Below, piece after piece: positions 36,401 through 48,416 of a stretch of DNA of 64,000 nt. The position numbers and the translations under genes were made by a program. This DNA comes from Labia minor (taxonomy: Eukaryota; Arthropoda; Insecta; Dermaptera; Spongiphoridae), in assembly GCA_963082975.1 (NCBI GenBank), contig OY720345.1, forward strand, positions 8,272,491-8,336,490, given 5' to 3'. The notes under the pieces are model-generated. The model saw only the letters and a list, made by a program, of their open reading frames with translations. It made no database searches and was not told where the DNA came from. Position 1 is the first letter of the stretch, and each line of letters begins with the position of its first letter.

Positions 36401-39400
36401 TGGATTAAATAATATAACATATAATATATTTAAATTAAATTTAATTATATAATTATAAATTAAAATTATTAAATAATATTTATTAAACCAGCGAATGTTT
36501 GGCTCTTTGTTGATGGAACTACGTCACGTGTTGGCGCGTGAGATTTGCAGTGGTAAATTATATTTGATTATTATATATAATTTATTCTAATTTATATATA
36601 AGCTGGAGTGTCTCCACTCGCCTATCTCGCAAATTGATTTGGATTAAATAACATAATATATTATATTTAAATTAAATTTAATTAATTATAAATTAAAATT
36701 AATTAAAATTAATAAATTAATAAATAATATTTATTAAACCAGCACGTTTTCGGCTCTTTGTTGATGGCACCACGTCACGTGCTGGTGCGTGATTGCAGTC
36801 GTCTAAACAATTAATTCCGGTACTTTCAGCGATTCAATCAAGCTGAAATTCTATATATAGCAGTTTTATACAATTTTTAATCATGTGAAAAAACTATCAA
36901 ACAAATATCTTTATTTTTACGGTCACTTTAGAGGAAAAAAATCAAAATGTGGTAGGTAATGGCCCTCTTCCGGTTGAGCTACATTTCTCAAAAGTTGATA
37001 GAAAACTACGAATTTTGAATAATGCCCGTATACCGAATTTCAGCTTCAGATTCTAGCTCAAACCGTCTTGTCTACATACATACACACACACACAGAGATT
37101 TTTCTCAACCTTTGTGAAAATGATTCAGGAACCTTCAAAACGTATAAAAACCTCGACATCGAAAATTTTCGTGATCGCAATACTATCTCTGGCGAGATAG
37201 TAAAAAACTAATATATATAATTTTACCCAATGCTGAAACCAACTCAGTTATTTTTCTTTATAAAAATTATCTATGGTGTGAATTTCAAAAAAATAATATT
37301 TAGAGCAATTTAATATTTAAAAAATACAAATTTATAATATATTTTCCATTTTTGCTAGAATAATAAGATGCGATATATATATATATATATAGGTAAATAT
37401 ATATAGAGAGGGTACGAGGCTATCATGACTTTGCCACTTATAATTAATTAAATTTAATATATATAATTAAAAACTTAAGCTATAAAATATCCTAATATAA
37501 AAGAAAATATTTATAAATTATATATAAATAAATATATAGATTATCTTCTTCAAATGAAAAAAATAGAGAATTATTTTCTTTATCAAATTAATCTATATAT
37601 ATAAAAAAAGGTTTTTGTCTGCACATTGCTCAGAATTTAAAAATTTTTGCATATCTTCGCGTTTCATGACCTCTAGAATCCAAAAGTGACTTTAGAATTT
37701 TTCACGTCTGTCTGTCTGTCTGTCTGTCCGGAAAATTACTATTTTATAGACTCAGAATTGGCTGAACCGATTTCTTTGAAATTACATCACAATATTCTTA
37801 TATACCTCTAGAGTAACATAGGCTATAAATTTTATTAATATCTTATCAATAACCGCAGAAATTAATTTTTTAAAGTTTATATAATTCTCCGTGTTGTTCA
37901 TTCAAGAGCAGCTCGCGGCTCACTGTCGGCCTAGCGGAATCATTTCAAACAATGAATTATCATAGAGATTCCCAATCGAAGAATTATTATAATATTTCCC
38001 TTTTTATTTTAAATTCTAATATACAAATATCAATTCAATTAAATAATTTATTCTAAAAGTTCTCAATTTAATTAAAATATTTATTAGATCATATTTTTAT
38101 CTTAAATTATTTTTTATTTAATTGAATATTTCTTCTTTTCTATAATATATATATAATAATATATAATTTATTTTTCAATTATCATTGAATAATAAAAAAA
38201 AATATTATTTAACCTGAATTAAAATGACTGAATTATATTATCTTTGTTTTTTATTTTAATTTAATTACTCTATTATTAATTACTAAATATATATATATTA
38301 TATAAAAATTAAAATATGATGATATAAAGTTGTTTTAAATTTTTGACATTTTTAAATTGGGTATATTTTTTAAATTTATTAAAATGTCTTTTTTATTTAT
38401 TATGTTTAAAAGATTCATTTTTATTATGTGATATTAATAAAAAATAACGATGCTCTGTGCAAGTCGAATCATGTTGCACATAATTAAATAACAATTGCCA
38501 AACAAAGAATATAATATTTTTTTAAATTCTTATATTTAAATATCATTTCAATTAAATAATTTATTCTAAAAGGTCTCATTTTAATTAATTTAATAAAATA
38601 TTTAAATCACCATTCAATTTTTTATTAATAGGCTTCTTTTTTTATTTTTAATTTTAATAAATTCTCTTTTTTTTGATATGATATTAATAAAAAATAATAT
38701 TAAATTGTATATAAATATAAAAATTATAATATTTGAATTTTTTTAAATTTTAACACATGTAATCAATCATATGCATTAAGAATGGAAAATTTTTAAAATC
38801 AACTTGCTATTAAATTCAGAAAAAAAATACTGATATATAGAATATATAGACTATTCGAATATAATTTAAAACTCTTTCTCTCCTTCTATTTTAAATTAAA
38901 AAAACGGAGTTTTAAGAAATTTAGATGCCATATGCAACATGGGTGGGTAAATGAATTGAGCTGGAAAAGGAGGCAATTTATAATTTTCTTCTAATTCAGA
39001 TTTAGGACAAATCGTACAACATTATATCAAATCTCGCTAAGAACATTCAATATTTTTGTACACAAATTATTCAGAGTATTGGCTAAGCGTATCACTCACA
39101 ATCAGTTTATATAGAAATTTATATAAATTAACAAAGTAAAAATTTTTATTTGTTTAAATTTTATTATAATGAATCAAAAAAAATTAAATATATAGATCAC
39201 ATGATTAAGAGAAGCAAAAAACTTGACAGAAAATAACTGTTGGATGGAGGTCGGACATGACAGAAACTGTAAGCGAAATCTTCATATTGCGACGAATAAT
39301 TTTCAAATCCCCTAGCACCACCAGAATTAGATAAGTTTATTTTAAGGGAGGAAAATAACTATGATCTAAAAAAATTAATAAATGAACTTAATAATAAAAA

Positions 39401-40380
39401 AAAAGCGGTGCGTGTACTTATGTACGCGCGTGAGAAGTTATACTTCTTTGGCATCATTAAAAAAATAGTTTTTAATTGCATGCAAATAATTAATTACAAT
39501 AAAATAATAGAAGGATTGGAAAAGGATAATCAACAAAGTTCAGTTTAAATTTGAAAAATTAAATAAATAAATATTTATTTTCTTACATTAAGTCTAACAT
39601 AAATTGTCTTATTATTCGAATTGTATTTTTAATTAAATGATGTCCACTTCCATAGTATCTTCCCGCAATGTCTGAATCGGAACTTGAGTTATCAGTGGCT
39701 TATGATAACTAAAATATGATACGAAAAGTTTTGTCTTAACAGCGTTGAGATATCGTACAAATACAGCATCTATGGTAGTGCCATGTCGTGTTGTCGAAAT
39801 CAGAGGATTATTATTCATGGCTAAATTCAAGTCATTTTGGAGGAAATCAATAAGTGGACGAGCATCTTCACGGGAAAAATTGACGTTGAAGTCTCCACTT
39901 AAAATTATCGGTAACTTGTCTTCTCCTCTACCAAGATATTCATCTCCAGCTGTTGTATATGGCCATAATAAAATTAATATATTTATATAATAAAATATAT
40001 TTAATATATACATTTAATATAAATTTAAATAATATAATAATATATTATTAATAATAATATATAATAATAAGTATTTAACATTAATAATTTAATAATATTT
40101 AGTGTTAATTATATTAAATAATTAATTTATATCAATAAATAATACATACGGATAGTTAACCTCAAAAGTATATAAGCACATTTTTTGTTTTCACTAATAT
40201 TCACAAATAGTAAGTAATATCAATCAAAATATTCAATTTAAATCACTACTGAATATAATTTATTAGCACACATATATAATTCGAAATGAAATGTTCAAGC
40301 GGTCCATTAGAAACAACACAAATGAAACGAAATGTTGACATCTATCTATCTATCTATTTATTTGGTCTGGTATTAGATTG

Positions 40381-40418
<38 letters not shown>

Positions 40419-43359
40419 TCTTGGAATTATTATAATTTTCTACACACCTTAGATTAGATATGACATCAAGAATTCAACAAGATTCTTCATATTTTGTGTT
40501 TAATTAAAAAATTGTTAATAATCTATCCATGGGATGGCATATATGGTTAAAATAAGATAATAATGTTGGGGATTCGTCATAGCCTAGTGGATAGAGCGCT
40601 CGCTTGCTTTGAGCGCTATGACGTAGTCGAAGAGAGACATGGTAGGTTCGAATCCTACTTCAGGCAAATAAAAATTTATTTTTCTGGAAAAACAAAAAAA
40701 CTGTTAATTTTTCGTGTCACACATCTTAAAATTTCACTCCCCATCAATTTTCCATAACGCGCCTAAAGAAGTATAACTTCAAAAACAAATAAATCAATTA
40801 ATTTAAATTAATACTATTAATAAATGTATATATTGGTAATTTATCTATAGTTTTATACCGTTAATTTTTATAAATTGTCTCAAGTCTCTATTTTTGCATT
40901 TTCCCAAGTTTCATTATAATTAAAAATATTCAATAATAATCTAGCAATGAAAATAAAATATCAAAATGTAATGATCAAGAAATATTATACTCTATTTCAC
41001 TATAATAACATAGAAAATACTTAAGAACCATAGGCGGTGGAAATATTAGGAGATATCATTGCGGGTTAAGGCCAAATCGATCAACATTAATTAAGATATT
41101 TTCATTATGACAGATATTAGGAAAAAAACTGCGAATTCAATATTTCTGTTCACTAATTATTTGTAGACTTTAGTAAAACATACACATGACTCAATATAGA
41201 TCAGCATAAACTTTTTCAAATTTTGATCTTCAAATTTGTCTTGAAGGTAGTAAAGAAAAAATAAGATGAAGAAATCAATTGTAAAATGTTAGGTTACCCA
41301 GACGACTTAAATATAATAGGAGATTAGGAAATTGCAATTGCAGATAGCGAGGAAAAATTAATGGAGGTTTGAAATTAATAGTGATAAGAAAAAATATTTA
41401 GTAACAAAGAGGAAGAGTATTGACATACAAAATCTTAAGATACAAAATGTAGAATTTGAATATGTAGAAAAATTGAATGTAATCACGAAGGATAATAATA
41501 TTTGAGAAGAATTTAAATCGGGGTTGCAATCGGGAAACGCCTGTTATCTTGCAATAAAGAGGCTTATCTCTTCAAAATTATTATCAAAGGGAATATATAA
41601 AAAAATTATTTTGCCTGTTGCATTATATGGGTGGGAGGCATGGTCTATGACCCTGGGAGATGAGAGTAGATTCAGAGTGTTTGAGAATAGGATTCTTCCC
41701 TGCATTTATTGGCCAAAGAAAGATGAGGTCACCGGGGAATGGGGGAGACAGCATAACAAGAAATTGCATGGTCTCTCTGCATCTTCAGAAATAGTTAGGG
41801 TTATAAAAGGGAAAAAGCTGCGATAGGCAGGGCACGTGGCTAGAATGGGAGAGGAAAAAGATATTGGTGGGAAGACCGATTGGAAAACGTCCGCTTGGAA
41901 AACCAATGACGCGTAGGAAGGGACGTAAGAGAGATGGAACAAGGGCTCAGGATAGGGACACTTGGAGAAATGTGGTTGTTGCGGCTAAGAACTTTAGAGT
42001 ATCTTTGAGCCACATAGGTAGATAGATATAACATATACAATAATAATATATATAATTAATATAGTGATTAAATTAAAATATATTTTTTAAATAAGAACAC
42101 AAAAAGAAATTAATGTTTTATGTAATATACTGATTGAAACAAAATGGATGAAAACCTTTTACTACTTTCAACCACCAAATACTATGTACCACTCGGGGGT
42201 ACAGGGGGCGGAGCCCCCGTCTAGGTGTGAAGAGCGCCGAAGGCGCTCTGAGCAGCTAGTTATTAATAAATAAAAAACTAAAAGATATTCTTTATTTTCT
42301 AAATGCAGCAGGCAAACGGGCACAGCCAGAAGAATTCGATTGTTTATATTATTTCATTGAAAAGCGATAAGCAACTCGGCCAATTCTTCGAAAAATAATA
42401 TTAAAATAATATAAATAAAATAAAATAAATTAAAATAATTTAATTTTTAGTATACATTGAACAGTGAATCGAAAAAGACGCTGAAATGATTGAGTGAAAA
42501 TTCTAACAGGTAATTAACAATTTTTATATTGTTTATATCCACTAATAATCCATTTTTAATTATAAATATTAATTCATCATAATTATTCGTTCTTCTTAAA
42601 CTTTCTCTATGAATATATTTATTAATTACGATGTATGATTATAATAACATTTTTCATATTCATAAGCATTTATCGTTATTATAAATTCTTTATATACTTC
42701 TATTACTTTTTACAAAGTGAATTACAAATGATTTGTATTTCAAAATTGGCTGAAACGATTTCGAAGAAACCGACTTTTTCTCTCACTTTCTCTTTTTTTT
42801 TTCTCTTTCTAACTTTCTCACTCCTTGACGCGCCTAATCGATCAATTTATATTAAATATGATTATTATATATAATTTATTCTAATTTATATATAAGCTGG
42901 AGTGTCTTCACTCGACTATCTCGCAATTATGATTTGGATTAAATAACATAATATATTATATTTAAATTAAATTTAATTAATTATAAATTATAAATTAAAA
43001 TTAATAAATAATATTTATTAAAGCAACGCGTGTTTGGCTGTTAGTTGATGGCACCACTTCAGCATTGGCGCGTGTTTTGTAGTGTTAAAAAATTAATTCT
43101 GGTACTTTCAAAGATTCAATCAAGTTTAAATTCTATATATAGCAGTTTTATACAATTTTTAATCATGTGAAAAATTATCAAACATATGCCTTTATTTTTA
43201 CGGTCACTTTAGAGGAAAAAAAATCAAAATGTGGTAGGTAATGGCCCTCTTCCAGTTGAGCTACATTTCTCAAAAGTTGACAGAAAACTACGAATTTTGA
43301 ATAATGCCCGGTGTACCAAATTTCATGATTCTAGCTCAAACCGTTTTTGCGTAATCTTG

Positions 43360-43434
<75 letters not shown>

Positions 43435-44080
43435 GACATTTTTCTCAACCTTAGTGAAAATGATTCAGGAACCTTCAAAACGTATAAAAACATCAAAAAT
43501 GAAAATTATCACGATCGCAATAGTAAAAAATTAAACACAATTTATATTTAAATATTATTTTGTGTTCCCTTCTCTTCTCTTAATTATATTTTTCATGGTA
43601 ATTATTAATTATAACTAATATTTGAGGAATCACTGCCCACTCTTCCAGCAATGCTTGAAAGAGCGTCAATTCGTGCTCGAATCCTTAAAAAAAAGTTTAA
43701 AGTATCGCACAAAAATATTCAATGGATCAATTTCATCAATCAATTTCGTTAAAATAATCTTTGGATATCTACTGTACACTTTTTTTGAGACAACAGACTG
43801 ACTTAAATTTAGTTAATGAGACAAATGATAAATTTAAATTACTTAATTAGAAATTAACTTTTATTTCTAGTTCCTTTGTTTAGTGTGTTAAGAGGAAATA
43901 TACTCTAATAATATATATATATATAAATTAATGAAATTGATGAATAAATAAATACTTTTCGAAATAATTCAAAATTCACCTTTTCTTTTGAACAAACAAA
44001 CCCTGTGTATATATCGTATATATATATATTTAAAGTATATGTTTAAAGGTTGTTCAAAAGAAAACAAGAGAAAACCAACC

Positions 44081-44120
<40 letters not shown>

Positions 44121-45396
44121 ATATTCAATTCATTATATATATATATATCGGGTTTGTTCAAAAGAAAAGGTGAATTTTGAATTATTTCGAATAGTATTTA
44201 TTTATTCATCAATTTTATTTAATTTGCTATAATGAATTGAATATTATCGTAATGTCCTTTAATGAAAACTTCAAATAATATCTATAATAATAAGATCTAT
44301 TTTAATTATTTCTTTTGCTTTGTAATTATCACCAGTAATGAAATCAAGCGATTTAATTTAAATAAATAAATGAACTAATAAAATGAATGTGTATCTGTAA
44401 TTGAATTAATAAATGACATAGATTAAGCTTAAAATAATTTACCGACAGAGGTAATTTTGACATGAATATTTTATTAAAATGTTCTACGAATGTAAATTTC
44501 TCAGAATCAATCAATCATTTAGAACTGGTTAAAAGTTCAAAATTGTATGATTTCGATGAACCTGATTCGAAAATGATTAAATATGTATTTCAATAATGAT
44601 ACGAGGTTGGTTCAAAAGAAAAGGTGAATTTGGAATTATTGCGGAAAGTATTTATTTATTCACACAATATCCAATTTGTCCCCTTCAAAGTAATTCCCCT
44701 CAGATAGAATACACTTATGCCAGCGCTTCTTCCAATCGTTGAAGCACTTCTGAAATGCGCTTTTCGGTATGGGCATCAGCTCGTTCTACGATTCCGCCTT
44801 TATCTCATCCATTTTGGCAAAACGTTTACCTTTCATTGATCTCTTCTGTTTTGGAAAGAGGAAAAAGTCGCATGGAGCCAAATCTGGTGAATACGGTGGT
44901 TGAGGCATGATTATAGTGTTATTTTTGGTCAAAAATAAGCAATAATGTGTGAGCTGGTGCATTATCATGATGCAGAATCCATGATTTGGTTTTCTACAAT
45001 TCCGATCGTTTGAGCCATATTGCTTCACGCAAACGTTGCAAAACTTCCTTGTAGTATTCCTTATTAACATTACAACCTGTTGGCAAGAACTCATGATGCA
45101 CCGAGCAAAACTGAGCAAAACATTCACATTTGCTCGAACTTGGCGTGCTTTTTTCGGTGCGCTTGTACCACTTATAAACACTTTTTTGAGACTTGCCGAA
45201 TGCCACATTTATAGTGGGTTGGATCACTTTATTCCATTTTTAACGCAAAATTTAATACATTTCTTTGATACATTTTCTTTAAGTAAAAAATAGAAAATAT
45301 GAGAAATATATGTGTACCAACATTACAAAAAAATTTTCATAATCGAATGTACACAGACCGCAAAAATTCAAAATTCACCTTTTCTTTTGAACATAC

Positions 45397-45446
<50 letters not shown>

Positions 45447-45841
45447 CACTAAAAAACGAATTTTCAAAAAAAAAAAAAAAAACAAATATCAATACTATAT
45501 TTTATAAGAAAAATATTTTCTGACCTTGAATATAAAATTAATTCTTTGTAAACTACCACTTTCGGTATCCGAATATACCCCTAAAAGTTGATGAATTCAT
45601 GGTACTGATGCATTAACTAAATATACCAAATTTATCAAAATCCGTTGAGCCGTTCAAGTTGTCCACGTCTATACGGACACACATATGGACAGATGGACAG
45701 ACATGATGCTAAAAATACATTTTTCTGTTAACAAAATGCATGATTCGTGGAGATATATAAAAATCTCCATATGTGAAATTTGGTGTGAAAACAATACCTT
45801 CCCTTCTAATCATCGGTCGGGAAAAATTTATTTTTAATATA

Positions 45842-45877
<36 letters not shown>

Positions 45878-47885
45878 CAATTTTGATTGATCTACTCTTA
45901 ACACAATTTATAAACCCAAATGAATAATTTACCAAGTCCTATGAGAATTTAATTAATGGCGAAAATTAACGATTTCTCTTGACAATTACCACAATTTCGT
46001 ATTCTGCCCAGGGCATGTTTTATTAAGAAGGGAGAGAGAGAGAGAGAGATTTTTTGCTTTATATCATTGCTAATGAATTTTACTTGTCCTTTTCGCTTTT
46101 TCAAAAATTATGCAAGGCGCTTTGACGCAGTTTTCTAATAAAATACATTCCTATTTTCCATATTGTCCTTATATATATGTTTTTATTACTTAAGGGAATA
46201 TCTTACCCTTCTTCTCTTTTTTTTAAGTTCAATAAATTCTCTTCTGCATAATGAATAGAATGATATGTAAGTAATTACTTTATTTAAAGTAAATCCTATT
46301 ATCTTATTATTATTTTTTTTGTTGATGAAAATTACATTACTTATTGAATTTAAAAATGTCTACTTACACTTTTTTGGATTATTTTTATAATGATATTTAA
46401 TTGTTCTATTTAAACATAAATCTAAAGAATTTCCAATAAAAAAAAAATTAGTAAAATTATTTATTAGAATCATTTTTACCGTCCGACGATAGGGAAGGTA
46501 TTGTATTCACACTAAAGTTCACATGTGGAGATTTTTACATAACTTCACGATTCATGCATTTTGTTAACAGAAAAAAGTATTTTTGGCATGATGTCTGTCC
46601 GTCTGTCCGTCTGTCTGCCTATTGTGTGTCCGTACAGCTTGAACGGCTCAACAGATTTTGATAAAATTTGGTATATTTAGTTAATGCATCAGTGCCATGA
46701 TCAACTTTTGGGAGGTTTATTCGGATACCGAAAGTGGTAGTTTACAGAGTATTAATTTTATATTCATTGTCAGAAAATATTTCACTTATAAAATATAGTA
46801 TTGATAAATAATTGATTAATTAAACTAAAAATAAAAACTAAGATAATATACATAATTTTATCATTTTAAAAAAGTTTGAAAAATATTTTTATTTTTATTT
46901 TTTTTTTTTGATACTTTATATATACCAATAATGTTGTTTGGAAATTAATTTATTTCAAATCGATGGTCGATTCTGTGCCTAGCCAGAGCTCTCATATTCT
47001 TTTATTAATACACTTTACTTAACTCACACTGTTCGGTTGTCCGTTGGTTTGTACGCGGTTTGTCCGCGGCATTTTATAATCGATATTTCAACAACTTCCC
47101 GTCATTCAATCAACTTGAAATTTTGAATACGCGCTTGCTCCTGCTAATAATACACGAATCAATTGAAAAATCCACTGAATTATTTATATATTAGTGGTAA
47201 TTAATTAACTAAACTTTCATATGCGGAATATGGAATAGTTCACTATTTCAATCATAGATGGCGATAGCAGTTCTACTAAAAAGTATAAAATAAATTTACT
47301 TACTTCACAACTTAAACAGCTTTTAAAAACATTTCAATGTTTTTTTGTTTTGTTTTTTAAGTTTACATAAATTAAAGATATAATTTTTTACTCACTTTTA
47401 TATGAATTATCATTAAAGTTAATAACAATAAATTTAAGTAAAAAGAAATCTTTTTAAAAAACACACTTTACTTAAATTGCACTAAAAAGTAAAAAATAAA
47501 ATCACTGTAAAGTGTGTGCTTTTACGGTGTTATTATAATTTGAGCGCACACACTTTAGTGTGTGCTTTTACGGTGTTATTATAATTTTAATTATAATAAT
47601 AATTAATGTTATTATAATTTGAGCGCACACACTTTACAGTGATTTTATTTTTTACTTTTTAGTGCAATTTAAGTAAAGTGTGTTTTTTAAAAATATTTCT
47701 TTTTACTTAAATTTATTGTTATTAACTTTAATGATAATTCATATAAAAGTGAGTAAAAAATTATATCTTTAATTTATGTAAACTTAAAAAACAAAACAAA
47801 AAAACATTGAAATGTTTTTAAAAGCTGTTTAAGTTGTGAAGTTGCGTTTGACTCGATCCAATTGGTTATTATTATTATGTACATT

Positions 47886-47932
<47 letters not shown>

Positions 47933-48384
47933 TATAATAGAAAACATTTACCTAAAATAGGATTGCCTCTGGATGTAGCCAATCCTCCAAGGGTCATCAC
48001 ATGCGAATGATCAGAGGTGACGACGAGGAGGGTCTCTGCAAGGTCGACCATACTCATTGCTGTCAGGAGGGCATCCTCCAAGGCAAGGGTCTCATCCAAT
48101 GCTCGATAGGGGTTGTTCACATGATGGGCATGATCTATACGACCACCTAAAAACACAAATTTTAAATATAATGTCTCATAGATAAATAAATAAATAAATA
48201 ATTAAAATAAATGATTATTATTAATTCTGTTCATTCTTTCAAAAGGATTATCCGAACATTGGTAACGAAAAGAATGTAAAATTGTTTTACAAAGATTGAA
48301 TTCGTATTAATATTCACTTTTGTGTGTGTATGTGTTACTTAATTAAATTGGCAACAAACCGTCGCAAAAATATAATTTTTTACT

Positions 48385-48416
<32 letters not shown>

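Larger units (their letters stand above)
37592..42259 (+). mobile_element. Composite Helitron-like region with 5' TC start and CTAG end
   Basis: A Helitron-style 5' end (TCtatatatataaaa, then cgtctgtctgtctgtctgtc and ggctgaaccgatttctttga) lies at 37592-37770. A textbook 3' end at 42120-42259 has a perfect hairpin, gagcgcc-gaa-ggcgctc, then tgagcagCTAG and T. Between them are an endonuclease-domain fragment, a SINE-like unit, LINE debris and AT-rich filler. Whether both ends belong to one 4.7-kb element or to two decayed ones cannot be decided by reading. Confidence 0.5.

Noticed and set aside
32684-37206. CRISPR-like array from repeated blocks
   Set aside because: The repeats are about 600-bp transposon copies in both orientations, not short direct repeats with spacers, and the DNA is eukaryotic.
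39313-39548. Open segment reading PLAPPELDKFILREENNYD to a stop
   Set aside because: About 78 codons without a start, with A/T-driven Lys/Asn content and no recognised motif. It may be part of the decayed Helitron-like region but is not supportable as a gene.
40563-40680. Functional tRNA gene
   Set aside because: The T-arm is perfect, but the acceptor strands do not pair, the anticodon loop is too long and the variable region is unusual, so it is treated as a SINE head.
43231-43551. 106-codon open frame
   Set aside because: It runs through a CA microsatellite (Thr-His repeats) inside a non-coding HINE copy.
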